Assembly (NCBI RefSeq): GCF_003333315.1
Contig: NZ_PSYR01000001.1
Span: 646,501-710,500 of the forward strand
DNA length: 64,000 nt
Direction: 5' to 3'
Source of the DNA: Acidiferrobacter thiooxydans
Lineage (GTDB): Bacteria; Pseudomonadota; Gammaproteobacteria; Acidiferrobacterales; Acidiferrobacteraceae
The notes beneath the pieces are model-generated. The model ran no database searches and had not been told where the DNA came from. It saw only the letters and a list, made by a program, of their open reading frames with translations. A program made the translations under genes and the position numbers. Below, one piece after another: positions 29,078 to 37,537 of the stretch (position 1 is its first letter; every line of letters starts with the position of its first letter).

Positions 29078-29087
29078 TACTATCCTC

Positions 29088-29519
29088 CTATTCGCTTTTG
29101 TCGTTGTCGATGAACGCCACGGGGGCTTGCCATTGGATCAATACTAAGCAGCCCTCGCGGCTGTACACGGAGTGGCGGCTTCCTGCCGGATTGAACACAT
29201 AGGAGCCGGCCTGGTAGTCGCCGTGCTCGTCACTCTGGCTGCCCTGGATCACGAAGATGTGTTCGTCTCCGGTGTGGAGGTGCAGCGGTACGCGCGCGCC
29301 GGGGATATAAGAGAGCAGCGCGATGCGTAGGTATGTCCCCTGGAAGAGTTCGCGGATACGGATCCCGGGCCGCAGCACCTGCCACTGCGGGCCGTCCTGA
29401 GTCAGGTCCGACGGGGTCAGGACATAGCGCGTGACCGCGCTTGCCAAGCGCCCGCGCCCATCGTCCGGGTCGGATTCCTCGGTGTGAGATCGTGCCGGCG
29501 CATTCTCTTTTGATTTCAT
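29088..29519 (-). CDS. Cupin-domain protein, ChrR-like
   Basis: A 143-residue small protein with one cupin fold: metal motif [16 protein letters not shown] (H-x-H-x-E) and second motif [16 protein letters not shown]. It resembles the C-terminal domain of ChrR anti-sigma factors but has no anti-sigma zinc domain. It is first gene of the leftward operon and lies ten bases before the biuret hydrolase-like gene. It could be a sensor, an isomerase or a small-molecule enzyme in the ureide route; the role is unknown. ATG 29519 was chosen because it lies 39 bases downstream of the predicted sigma54 start; an in-frame ATG at 29585 would lie upstream of the promoter's start site. Confidence 0.75.
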   Translation of the reverse strand: MKSKENAPARSHTEESDPDDGRGRLASAVTRYVLTPSDLTQDGPQWQVLRPGIRIRELFQGTYLRIALLSYIPGARVPLHLHTGDEHIFVIQGSQSDEHGDYQAGSYVFNPAGSRHSVYSREGCLVLIQWQAPVAFIDNDKSE

Positions 29520-29568
29520 GAATCGGTCTCGGGCCTGGGATTTTTCAGTCTGCCGTTGACGGGACCGA

Positions 29569-29584
29569 AGCAGTAAACGTGCCA
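29569..29584 (-). promoter_or_regulatory. sigma54 (-24/-12) promoter for the cupin-biuret-guaD-hpxW operon
   Basis: Minus-strand TGGCACGTTTACTGCT with GG at 29583-29582 and GC at 29571-29570 (N10). This is very close to the consensus TGGCACG-N4-TTGCW. Predicted start near 29558, 39 bases before the cupin ATG. Confidence 0.85.
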
Positions 29585-29850
29585 AGCCGGCCGACTTAAG
29601 ACTGGCAAGGTTCTGTCACGCCGCCCGCGCCGTTCGTGGTGATGGCCTCACCGTTTTCGTGCATCCCCGGAACGCCCGTGCCCTAGCAAGGGGCGCCCTT
29701 GCGGCGCGCCGGGCGGATATCCGGGTCTACCGCTTGGCGAGGGAGTGGTGGCGCCACAGGCAGACTCGGGCGTTGTTATCAGGCGCAAATGCGTGCGTTG
29801 TGAACGATTCGAGGCGCGCGGCATGGACCGCGACCGGCATAAGCCCGAGT

Positions 29851-29866
29851 CGGCACGAAAAATGCT
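29851..29866 (+). promoter_or_regulatory. sigma54 (-24/-12) promoter for the molybdenum hydroxylase operon
   Basis: CGGCACGAAAAATGCT with GG at 29852-29853 and GC at 29864-29865 (N10). Eleven of the first twelve bases, and fourteen of sixteen overall, match the exbB promoter. Predicted start is about 29877, only two bases before the ATG at 29879. Confidence 0.8.
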
Positions 29867-29878
29867 ATGTACACATCG

Positions 29879-32137
29879 ATGCATAACGATGACAGGTTCG
29901 GGACGACTCTCTTGAAGGACGCGCCTTTACGCAAAGACGGGGCTGAAAAGGTGCGCGGCACGGCGCGCTATGTGGCCGACATCAGCTATCCGGGCATGCT
30001 CCATGCCGCGACCTTGCGTACGCGCCTGCCTGGCGGCACAGTCGTCTCGATCCGCTTCGATGACCATGTGCCCTGGAACGAATATGTGGTGGTGACGGCC
30101 GCAGACATACCCGGGGTCAATGCCGTCAAGATGATTGAGACAGACCAGCCGGTGCTGGTGGAAACACAGTATCGCCACGCAGGTGAGCCGGTGGTGCTGG
30201 TCGCGCACCCCGAGCCGCGGGCCTTGGCGTGCGCCTTGGCGGCCATTCACATAGAAGAACGGCCGTGTGCCGAGCCGCCGGTCTTTACTATCGAGGAGGC
30301 CTTGCGCCTGGATACGCGGCGGATTGTCGCCGACAACGTCTACCGTGATTACCTCATGGAAAAGGGCTCGGTAATGGACGCTGAGAACGGACCCTGCCGT
30401 GTGTTTGAAGGGGAATACCACACCGGGGCGCAGGAGCATCTCTATATCGAACCGCAGGGCATGATAGCGCGCGTGGAAGACGGCGTTCTGACCGTCGAGG
30501 GGTCGCTGCAATGTCCGTACTACGTCCATGCGGCACTGGTGTACGCGACCGGCCTGCCGGAAGAACGCGTACGCGTCCTGCAATGCGCGACCGGCGGCGC
30601 GTTCGGGGGCAAGGAGGAGTATCCGTCGCATATCGCCTGCCATGCGGCGCTACTCACCCTGAAGGCCGGCGGCCGGCCGGTGGCGCTCATTTATGGGCGC
30701 GGCGAGGATATGGCGGTGACGCCCAAGCGCCATCCCTCGCGTTCGCGTGTGCGTCTCGGCGCAAGCCACGATGGTCGCCTGCGTTTCATCGACATCGACT
30801 TCGCGATCGATGGGGGCGCCTATCTCACCTTGAGCCCGGTAGTCTTGTCGCGCGGCGTCATCCATGCCGCCGGACCTTATCGTTGCGACAATATTCGCGT
30901 ACGCGGCCGCGCGGTGGCGACCAGTCACCCGCCATTCGGCGCCTTCCGGGGGTTCGGGGCACCGCAGAGCATTTTCGCCCTGGAGGCCGCCCTCGACGGG
31001 CTGGCGCGTGTTCTCGGGATGGCGCCGGATGTGCTGCGCCGGCGCAACGTCCTCGCCCCCGGGGATATCTCGCCGGCCGGACAGGGCATCGAGGGACCGG
31101 TCGATATGCAGCGGGTCATCGATCAGGCCCTGGAGGTCTGCGGCTATCGCACCAAGGTCGAGGCCTACCGCCGCTGGAATACGCAGCAGGGCGCCACCCG
31201 CAAGGGCATAGGACTCGCCACCTTCTACCATGGCGCGGGATTTACCGGCAACGGTGAGCTTGCATTGCGCTCACGGGCCGGCCTACGCGTGGGCCCCAAA
31301 GGCCTCGTGGAGATCCTGACATCGACCACCGAGATGGGGCAAGGCATGCAGACGACGCTCTCCCGGATCGTCGCCGAGGCCCTGCGCATCCCTTATGAAG
31401 GGGTCGTGGTGGCAAGGCCCGATACCCGTGACGTGCCCAATTCAGGCCCGACGGTGGCGTCACGGACGTGCATGGTGGTGGGGGCGATCCTCACGCAGGC
31501 CGCGCACGATCTCATGGCCCGATTGCGCGCCCATGCCATGCTGCCGTCCGCCTACGATTACGACGAATTCCGCGCTGCCTGCGCACGCCTCCATGCCGCC
31601 GAGGGTGTCACGACCGTCATTGCCGACTACCGGCATCCGCCAGGCAGTAAGTGGGACGAGTCGACCTTTCAGGGGAGTCCTTATGCGAGCTTTGCGTGGG
31701 CCTGCTACGTGGCCGAGGTCGAGGTCGACGTTGCCACCGGGGAGGTGTGCATTCTCGACTTCACGGCAGTTCAGGAGGTGGGGCGGGTCGTCCATCCAAC
31801 GGTGGCGGCCGGCCAGATCGCAGGCGGCGTGGTACAGGGCATAGGCTACGCCTTGTTCGAGGACGTACAGTTCGGGGCGGATGGGCAGATGGCCAATAAT
31901 CGTGTCACGAACTACATCATCCCGACCAGCGCCGACATTCCACCGATACGAGTATTGTTCCAGGAATCCCGGCACGGCGCAGGTCCTGGTGGTGCCGCCG
32001 GAATAGGCGAGTTGCCGATGGACGGACCCGCGCCGGCGATCATAAACGCCATAAATGCCGCGCTTGGCACCGACATTCGGCATGTGCCGGCGATGCCGGA
32101 GCATATCCTGGCGGCCATGGATCGGAGGTGTTCATGA
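29879..32137 (+). CDS. Molybdenum hydroxylase (xanthine dehydrogenase family), large molybdopterin subunit
   Basis: About 752 residues. Moco-binding features are visible: the GGAFGGKEE glycine loop, the PPFGAFRGFGAPQ segment, EMGQGMQTTL and, near the C terminus, GGAAGIGELP with the catalytic glutamate. Such enzymes insert oxygen from water into N-heterocycles or oxidise aldehydes; here xanthine, hypoxanthine, uracil or a related ring are candidates. The operon order is large, 2Fe-2S, FAD, then a lyase, a ring opener and XdhC/MocA maturation genes. The start is uncertain: ATG 29867 would precede the predicted sigma54 transcription start, so ATG 29879 was chosen, giving an almost leaderless message. 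The stop overlaps the 2Fe-2S gene as ATGA. Confidence 0.87.
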   Translation: MHNDDRFGTTLLKDAPLRKDGAEKVRGTARYVADISYPGMLHAATLRTRLPGGTVVSIRFDDHVPWNEYVVVTAADIPGVNAVKMIETDQPVLVETQYRHAGEPVVLVAHPEPRALACALAAIHIEERPCAEPPVFTIEEALRLDTRRIVADNVYRDYLMEKGSVMDAENGPCRVFEGEYHTGAQEHLYIEPQGMIARVEDGVLTVEGSLQCPYYVHAALVYATGLPEERVRVLQCATGGAFGGKEEYPSHIACHAALLTLKAGGRPVALIYGRGEDMAVTPKRHPSRSRVRLGASHDGRLRFIDIDFAIDGGAYLTLSPVVLSRGVIHAAGPYRCDNIRVRGRAVATSHPPFGAFRGFGAPQSIFALEAALDGLARVLGMAPDVLRRRNVLAPGDISPAGQGIEGPVDMQRVIDQALEVCGYRTKVEAYRRWNTQQGATRKGIGLATFYHGAGFTGNGELALRSRAGLRVGPKGLVEILTSTTEMGQGMQTTLSRIVAEALRIPYEGVVVARPDTRDVPNSGPTVASRTCMVVGAILTQAAHDLMARLRAHAMLPSAYDYDEFRAACARLHAAEGVTTVIADYRHPPGSKWDESTFQGSPYASFAWACYVAEVEVDVATGEVCILDFTAVQEVGRVVHPTVAAGQIAGGVVQGIGYALFEDVQFGADGQMANNRVTNYIIPTSADIPPIRVLFQESRHGAGPGGAAGIGELPMDGPAPAIINAINAALGTDIRHVPAMPEHILAAMDRRCS

Positions 32138-32592
32138 CAGTTCCATGTCGGTTTCTCGTAAATGGATCGACGGCCCACGGAAGTTTTCCACCGATGCGCC
32201 GTCTGCTCGATGTATTGCGCGACGAGTGCGGCTTGACCGCGACCAAGGAGGGTTGCGGGGAGGGCGAGTGCGGATCGTGCTCGGTGCTGCTCGATGGTGT
32301 GCTGGTGAATAGCTGCCTTGTGCCGGTGGCCGAGGTCAACGGTCGCGAGGTGACGACGCTCGAGGGCCTGCCTGCAGACGACCCCCTGTTCGCGGCATTC
32401 GCGGCCACGGGGGGGACGCAGTGTGGCATCTGTACCCCGGGCATGATCATGGCCGCGCGCGCCTTATTGAACGATCACCCGTGTCCCGATCTTGCAAAGA
32501 TCCGCGAGGCGCTGGCGGGCAACCTGTGCCGATGCACGGGCTACGGAGGGATCTACGCCGCCATCCGCGCGGCCTCGGGGCAGGGCGAGTGA
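32134..32592 (+). CDS. Molybdenum hydroxylase, 2Fe-2S small subunit
   Basis: 152 residues with the two [2Fe-2S] clusters of the family: plant-ferredoxin type CGEGECGSCSVLL with a later Cys (NSCLV), and the C-terminal helical type CGICTPGMIMAA with CRCTGYGGI. It carries electrons from the molybdenum centre to FAD. ATG 32134 overlaps the large-subunit stop. The GTG at 32128 is an alternative start, but ATG is better placed. Confidence 0.93.
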   Translation: MTVPCRFLVNGSTAHGSFPPMRRLLDVLRDECGLTATKEGCGEGECGSCSVLLDGVLVNSCLVPVAEVNGREVTTLEGLPADDPLFAAFAATGGTQCGICTPGMIMAARALLNDHPCPDLAKIREALAGNLCRCTGYGGIYAAIRAASGQGE

Positions 32593-32594
32593 GC

Positions 32595-33454
32595 ATGTCC
32601 TGGTATGCCCCACACCACCTGGATGAGGCCTTGGCGTTGCTGGCCAGGCGTCCCCATATGAGGTTGGTCGCCGGTGGGACCGACATCATGGTCGGCTGCG
32701 AGGCGCACGCCGAGGGTAGTGAATATCTGAGCCTCTCCGGCGTGGGCGGCCTGCGGGGCATCCGCGAGACGCCTGCGGGCGTGACGATCGGTGCGCTCAC
32801 AACCATGACCGAGATCGGGCAGCACCCCGCCGTTTGCCGGGATCTGCCGGCCCTGGCCGCCTCGGCGCGGGCGACCGGGGCGGTCGCGATACAAAACCGT
32901 GCAACCCTGGGCGGCAACATCATGAACGCCTCGCCGGCGGCCGATAACGCCCCGGCCTTGCTGGCCTACGGGGCATCGGTGGTGCTCATGTCGGCCGGAG
33001 GCTCGCGGCACGTCCCTTACGAGCGATTCCACGAAGGATACAAGGCCACGGCACGGCGCCCGGGGGAGATCCTGGGGGAGATCTTTGTGCCGTTCCCCCG
33101 CCACAGGCTCGTCATTATTTTCGCAAGGTTGGAACGAGGCGCGCCCAGGCCATCAGCAAGGTGGGTCTCGCGGCCTTGTTGGCCGGCGCCCCCGGCGCCT
33201 GGCAGTGCGTGCGTTTCGGTTTCGCGAGTGTGGCCGCGACCCCGATCCTTGCGCGCGCGCTCGCTGCGGCCATCACGGGTGCGGCTTGCGGCCTGCCCGA
33301 CGATGAGAGTCTGGCCGAGGCGCTAGGACGTGATCTGGCCGCCCGCGATGATACCCGCTCGACCGCCGAGTACCGTCGGCGCGTCGCCATGAACCTGGTG
33401 CGCGAGGCCCTCGCGCCGTGGAGACATCAAGGAGGTTTCAATGCCAGCGACTAA
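32595..33454 (+). pseudogene. Molybdenum hydroxylase, FAD-binding subunit, with a single-base frameshift
   Basis: The N-terminal part shows the CoxM/XdhB-type FAD motifs (RLVAGGTDIM, TIGALTTMTEI, NRATLGGNIMNASPAADN). After EIFVPFPRHRLV the frame goes wrong near 33109-33113. In the next frame the protein continues HYFRKVGTRRAQAISKVGLAALLAG and runs to a stop at 33454, including the normal C-terminal end (EYRRRVAMNLVREAL). One missing C explains this. Either the gene is newly broken or the base was lost in sequencing; the rest of the operon is intact, which favours the second. The stop lies inside the next gene, so coupling is retained. Confidence 0.85.
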
Positions 33455-34013
33455 GGAGAGGGCAGTATTCGATGTGCCGCTCATGGATGCCACCGCCGAC
33501 AACATCAAGGACTACGGCGTCTTGATAGGTGCCGAGGTCCACAGACCAGGCCTTGCGATCCCGTTCTATGCAAGTGTCGAGGAGGGACAGAATCTGGAGT
33601 TCGTCTACCACGGGCGCGCGGTCGTGCGCACCGCGCGTATCAGCAAGCGGTCCTCGGAGCTCATATGGTTCGAACGGCATCTGCGCATGACCCAACTTTT
33701 CATAGGACTCGGCGATCAGCCGTTTGTCATGGTCCTGGCCAAGCCCAATCATGAGGCCGGCCGGCGTGTACCGGACTTCGCGGACATGGTGGCATTCCGG
33801 TTGCCTGCCGGACACGGGGTCATGATCCACAAGGGGACCTGGCATGACTTCCCGATGGCGATCGACAAGCCGGTAACGGTATTTACCGCCAATTCCGAAG
33901 AGGTGGTGAACGCCTTGTGCGCGGTGTCGGGTCCCCAGGAGATCGACGACGGGGATGTGTTCAAGATCGATATCGCCGCCCATACCGGGTGCATTCCCAG
34001 GGTTCCGTTCTGA
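33441..34013 (+). CDS. AllA-like ureidoglycolate lyase-family protein
   Basis: 190 residues of the ureidoglycolate lyase fold (cupin-like barrel). Diagnostic features are WFERHLRMTQLFIGLGDQPFVMV (AllA: E-RH--TQ-F-PL), AFRLPAGHGVMIHKGTWHDFPM and a C-terminal VFKIDI. AllA releases urea from ureidoglycolate to give glyoxylate, the last step of allantoin breakdown. Start ATG 33441 has AAGGAGG upstream, the best ribosome site in the operon, so it is probably well expressed. Beside a ring-opening amidohydrolase, a substrate such as a ureido-acid from pyrimidine or purine ring opening is conceivable. The exact substrate is not fixed by the sequence. Confidence 0.78.
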   Translation: MPATKERAVFDVPLMDATADNIKDYGVLIGAEVHRPGLAIPFYASVEEGQNLEFVYHGRAVVRTARISKRSSELIWFERHLRMTQLFIGLGDQPFVMVLAKPNHEAGRRVPDFADMVAFRLPAGHGVMIHKGTWHDFPMAIDKPVTVFTANSEEVVNALCAVSGPQEIDDGDVFKIDIAAHTGCIPRVPF

Positions 34014-35089
34014 TGCGGGCCGATGTCCATTCCTTTGCCGCGGCGGCCCCGGACGATGTCGAAGGGTTGGCGCGCGCCTTGCGGGACCGGCGTATCGCCG
34101 CCGCCGATATCGTGGCTGTCATCGGCAAGACCGAGGGCAACGGCGCGGGCAACGATTTCACGCGGGCCATGGCGACACAGGCCTTCACGCGGCTATTGGC
34201 CGAATATCTGGCGATCCCGGAACGAGACGTCGAGCGCCGCGTCATGCTGTCGTTCTCGGGGGGCTCCGAAGGCGTCATAACGCCCCATTACCTAGTGTGC
34301 ACGAAAACCGGGGTCGTGGCGCCAGGTGAACCCGCGACGCGCAAATGTCTGGCCCTCGCGGCGAGCCGCACGCGACCGCTCGATCCCGAAGAGGCGGGGA
34401 CCATGGTCATGGTGCGTGAGACCGAGGCGGCTATGCGCCGGGCGATGTCCGAGCTGCGCGTGCCCCCGGACGATGTGCATCTCGTGCATGTCAAGGCGGC
34501 GCTGCCGGCGGTAGCGCCCGGCGTCATACACCCGCCGCGCTGCACCATGGTCCATGCGCGCGCCGCTTCGGCTCTGGGGGTGGCGGCCGCGCTCGGCGAG
34601 GTCGACGGTGACGCGCTTACCGATGACGCCATAGCGACGCGTCTCGAACTCTACTCGCAGGTAGCCAATGTCTCGGCCAAGCCCGGCGTTTGCGCAAGCG
34701 AGATTTTGGTGTTCGCGAACTCCCCTTACTGGGATAGCCCGTGCCGCATCCATCACGCCGTAATGCGCGACATTATCGACATAGAGCCGGTACGCGCGCT
34801 GTTGGCCACCGCCGGCCTGTCTACGTGCGGGCAGCTCGCGCCCGACCAGGCGCGGCGTATCCGTGCCATATTCGCCAAATCCGATGCCGATCCCAGCCAT
34901 AGTATCCGTGGTCGCCGCCATACCATGTGGACCGACGAGGATTTCAGCGACATGCGCTATTCGCGGTGCGTGGTGGGCGCCGTACTCGCGGCCCTGACGG
35001 GGACCACGGCAGTTTATGTCTCCACGCGCGCCGAACACATGGGACCGCCAGGAGGGGGGCCTGTGGCGGTGATCGTCGATGAAACCTGA
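34013..35089 (+). CDS. Ring-opening amidohydrolase, barbiturase/cyanuric acid hydrolase family
   Basis: 358 residues, the usual length of the family. It shows the three-fold internal repeat with paired Lys/Ser residues: GKTEGNGAGNDFTR with SFSGGSEGVITPHY (repeat 1), VHVKAALPA with MVHARAASALGVA (repeat 2), and SAKPGVCA with MRYSRCVVGAVLAALTG (repeat 3). It ends with the GPPGGGPVAVIVDE metal loop. The only known members open cyanuric acid or barbituric acid; barbiturase acts after uracil is oxidised by a molybdenum hydroxylase. The ATG overlaps the AllA-like stop by one base and its end overlaps xdhC. Location next to hydroxylase genes favours a barbiturate-type or hydroxypurine-derived substrate over cyanurate. 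Confidence 0.87.
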   Translation: MRADVHSFAAAAPDDVEGLARALRDRRIAAADIVAVIGKTEGNGAGNDFTRAMATQAFTRLLAEYLAIPERDVERRVMLSFSGGSEGVITPHYLVCTKTGVVAPGEPATRKCLALAASRTRPLDPEEAGTMVMVRETEAAMRRAMSELRVPPDDVHLVHVKAALPAVAPGVIHPPRCTMVHARAASALGVAAALGEVDGDALTDDAIATRLELYSQVANVSAKPGVCASEILVFANSPYWDSPCRIHHAVMRDIIDIEPVRALLATAGLSTCGQLAPDQARRIRAIFAKSDADPSHSIRGRRHTMWTDEDFSDMRYSRCVVGAVLAALTGTTAVYVSTRAEHMGPPGGGPVAVIVDET

Positions 35090-36005
35090 GGGGCCATTGG
35101 TCGAGGTGGTGGTGACGCAGGTGGCGGGGTCGGCGCCGACCGCAGTTGGGGATTCCTTGTATCTCGGTGCCTCCGGTTGGCGAGGCTCGGTAGGGGGCGG
35201 CGCCATCGAAGAGGCCCTTAAGACGCGGGCCGTTACGTGCCGCGAACAGGGCATCGGGGCGGTCGTGGAATTTTCACTCAATAGTGAGCACGACCAATGC
35301 TGCGGAGGGCGTGTAGCGGCGATCATCTGTCCCATCCCGCCGGTGGCGGAACCTTGGCTTCAGCAGGATCTACCCCGTCTCTATGGCTGGGATCACCGGG
35401 AACGGCCGCGGCTTATGGGGGCTTGGTGGCAGGGCCGCTGGCATCCGGCTGCGGCCGATCATATCCCGGATCCGGCCGTGCCGGAATGGCCTGCCGGTCT
35501 TCGTGTCGCGCAGAGTGGGACATATTTTTGGAAGCGCGCGGCAATCAGACATCCGTTATGGCTCTTTGGCGCCGGCCATGTCAGTGCTGCGATCGCGGCA
35601 TTTGCCTGCCGCCTCGGATATGACGTTTCGGTGTTCGATACGCGCCTGGAGTGGAACAATGCGGAGCGCTTCCCGCCGGGGGCCACTCGTCATATCGCCG
35701 CCATGCCGCCTGCCGAAGACACAAGCCCCCCACCATCGGCGCTCGTCATGACCCATAGCCATGGTCTCGATTTTGCTATCACCACGGCGCTCCTGGCGCG
35801 CCCCATCGATTACCTGGGCGTGATCGGCAGCCGGACGAAGGCCGCGCTGTTCCGAAAACGCCTCCGCGACCACGGCTATGGTGACAAAGAGCTTGCCAAG
35901 CTGCATATGCCGATGGGGTTCCCCGGTCTCGGGAAGAAACCATACGAGGTGGCGGTGGCGGTTCTTGCCGAACTTCTGCAAAGGCGCCAGGGAGGGATGT
36001 CGTGA
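35079..36005 (+). CDS. xdhC: XdhC-family molybdenum cofactor maturation protein
   Basis: 308 residues. The N-terminal XdhC/CoxI domain has AGSAPTAVGDSLYL, GSVGGGAIEEAL and DQCCGGRV; the C-terminal Rossmann domain has WLFGAGHVSAAIAAFA and VIGSRTKAALFRKRL. XdhC binds Moco, helps its sulfuration and inserts it into the hydroxylase large subunit. It overlaps the preceding ring-opener gene by 11 bases and the following MocA-like gene by one base. Its presence supports an XDH-type sulfurated enzyme. Confidence 0.92.
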   Translation: MKPEGPLVEVVVTQVAGSAPTAVGDSLYLGASGWRGSVGGGAIEEALKTRAVTCREQGIGAVVEFSLNSEHDQCCGGRVAAIICPIPPVAEPWLQQDLPRLYGWDHRERPRLMGAWWQGRWHPAAADHIPDPAVPEWPAGLRVAQSGTYFWKRAAIRHPLWLFGAGHVSAAIAAFACRLGYDVSVFDTRLEWNNAERFPPGATRHIAAMPPAEDTSPPPSALVMTHSHGLDFAITTALLARPIDYLGVIGSRTKAALFRKRLRDHGYGDKELAKLHMPMGFPGLGKKPYEVAVAVLAELLQRRQGGMS

Positions 36006-36592
36006 TGGCCGTGGTATTGGCCGGCGGCCGCTCATTCCGGGCCCATGCCCCCAAGGGCTGCCGGCCTATCGAGGGCCGCCCCTGGCTTTACCGCCAATGT
36101 CGCCGATTGCGCTCGCGAGGTTTCGCGCAGGTGCGCGTCGTGCTCGGGTTCTCGGCTATGAACACCGCGCGTTGCGTGCCGCCAGGGGTCCGCAGGATCT
36201 GGAACAGGGACCGGGCGGGCGGGCCGTTCGCAAGTCTGCGCGCGGGCGTGCGCGGCGCACATGGCGCCGTGCTCGTGGTTTTGGTGGATGCTTGGCCCCC
36301 TTCGTCGGCCACGATCTATCGGCTTCGCCAGGGACTGCGCGGGGCGTCTGCCGCCACCCCCACCTGGCGTGGGCGGGGCGGGCATCCGGCCTTGCTTTCA
36401 CGGGATCTCGCGAGTGCCATCGCCGGGCACGCGAATCCGGCTGAAGGGCGCCTTGATCGCGTGCTCGCGTCGAGTGGCGCACGCCGCGTTGCCGTACAGG
36501 ATCGCTCGATACGGCGCAACATGAATCGGCGCAGGGATTGGGCGTTCTACCTGCGATATCGCAAGCTAAGGAGGCCGCTATGGACGGGGTAG
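36005..36592 (+). CDS. MocA-like molybdenum cofactor nucleotidyltransferase
   Basis: 195 residues. It begins AVVLAGGRSFRAHAPKG, the nucleotide-binding loop of the MobA/MocA family, with GGHPALLSRDL and the terminal NMNRRRDW-type motif of MocA. The acidic motif reads VLVDAWPP where D-x-P is usual. It would add CMP (or GMP) to molybdopterin for the hydroxylase. ATG 36005 overlaps the xdhC stop (TGATG), and the 3' end overlaps gntR by 13 bases. It is very arginine-rich and somewhat diverged. Confidence 0.78.
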   Translation: MAVVLAGGRSFRAHAPKGCRPIEGRPWLYRQCRRLRSRGFAQVRVVLGFSAMNTARCVPPGVRRIWNRDRAGGPFASLRAGVRGAHGAVLVVLVDAWPPSSATIYRLRQGLRGASAATPTWRGRGGHPALLSRDLASAIAGHANPAEGRLDRVLASSGARRVAVQDRSIRRNMNRRRDWAFYLRYRKLRRPLWTG

Positions 36593-37275
36593 CGTCGCGC
36601 GTCAGTGCATCGGCTATTTATGAAAGCCTAAAGGAGATGATCTTGAGTTTCGAGATTTATCCCGGGAGCCGTATTACCGAGTCCGACCTCGCGGCGTTTT
36701 TTGGGGTGAGCCGCACGCCCGTGCGCGAGGCCCTGCAACGCCTGGCCCAGGAAGGACAGGTCAGTATCCGCACCAAGCAGGGGTGCTTCGTGCGCCAGAT
36801 CAGCATATCCGAGCTTGCGCAGTTTTACCGGGTACGCACCGCGATCGAATGCCTGTCTTTGGAGATTGCCGCGAGATCCATGGCCAAAGAGGCGCTGTGG
36901 GCGCTTGCGCGGGAGTGGGATCCCGCACACTGCTCGGGGGCTGCCACCGACCTGAGCCTTATGGTGCAAAAGGAGGAGTCGTTCCACATGACGCTTGCGC
37001 GGGGCGGCGGGAATCAGGCGCTGGCGACCTATCTGAACGACATCAATGAGCGTATTCGGGTCATAAGGCGCCTTGATTTCACGGCTGGATTCCGTATCGA
37101 ACGGACCTACGAAGAGCATCATAGGATCGTGTGTCTGCTGCTGGAGGGGGACTTGGCGGCCGCCAAGACGCTCATGACAGACCACATCCTGCAAAGCGAG
37201 AAATTCGCGCGTAGCGTGACATTGGAACAGCTGGCCAGGACCGAGAACGGTGCGGCTCGGTCCGCCATGCGCTAA
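36580..37275 (+). CDS. GntR-family regulator (FadR/VanR subgroup)
   Basis: 231 residues. The N-terminal winged helix has GSRITESDLAAFFGVSRTPVREALQRL, then a wing ending GCFVRQI and a helical FCD ligand domain (FYRVRTAIECLSLEIAARS, EEHHRIVCLLLEGDLAAA). ATG 36580 sits six bases after an ideal AAGGAGG. It is the last gene of the hydroxylase operon and probably senses a pathway intermediate. Since that operon appears to use a sigma54 promoter, GntR may act as a repressor on top of the activator or control another promoter nearby. Confidence 0.88.
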   Translation: MDGVASRVSASAIYESLKEMILSFEIYPGSRITESDLAAFFGVSRTPVREALQRLAQEGQVSIRTKQGCFVRQISISELAQFYRVRTAIECLSLEIAARSMAKEALWALAREWDPAHCSGAATDLSLMVQKEESFHMTLARGGGNQALATYLNDINERIRVIRRLDFTAGFRIERTYEEHHRIVCLLLEGDLAAAKTLMTDHILQSEKFARSVTLEQLARTENGAARSAMR

Positions 37276-37412
37276 GGCGTGCGTGGGCATTAATGGTGCG
37301 ATCCTGAGGGCCATTCCCCATAGGCGGGCTTTGTGCTGGTTTGCGAGGTGGCAGCGTCCCGGAATGGGCGCGGAGATTCGCGGTTTGGCCGCCACAGTCC
37401 GGCAGCATCGTA

Positions 37413-37428
37413 TGGCACGAAACATGCT
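37413..37428 (+). promoter_or_regulatory. sigma54 (-24/-12) promoter for exbB-exbD-tonB-permease
   Basis: TGGCACGAAACATGCT with GG at 37414-37415 and GC at 37426-37427 (N10), predicted start near 37439. It lies in the 262-base gap after gntR and is nearly identical to the hydroxylase promoter at 29851. Confidence 0.85.
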
Positions 37429-37537
37429 GTAGGTGTATGCAAGGATGCATTCAAGTCCGGCGGCGTGAGGCGTTACCGCGTCGACCTGGGGAATGCATGG
37501 CATGGTTCGTTCAGAAGTCCACGCGAAGGAGACGAAT

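Larger units (their letters stand above)
29520..29878. other. Divergent control region, cupin operon versus molybdenum hydroxylase operon
   Basis: A 359-base region with a -24/-12 promoter at each end: leftward at 29569-29584 and rightward at 29851-29866. The roughly 265 bases between them hold no gene and would be the natural place for enhancer sites of a sigma54 activator or for GntR operators; I could not pick out a convincing palindrome. Confidence 0.6.
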
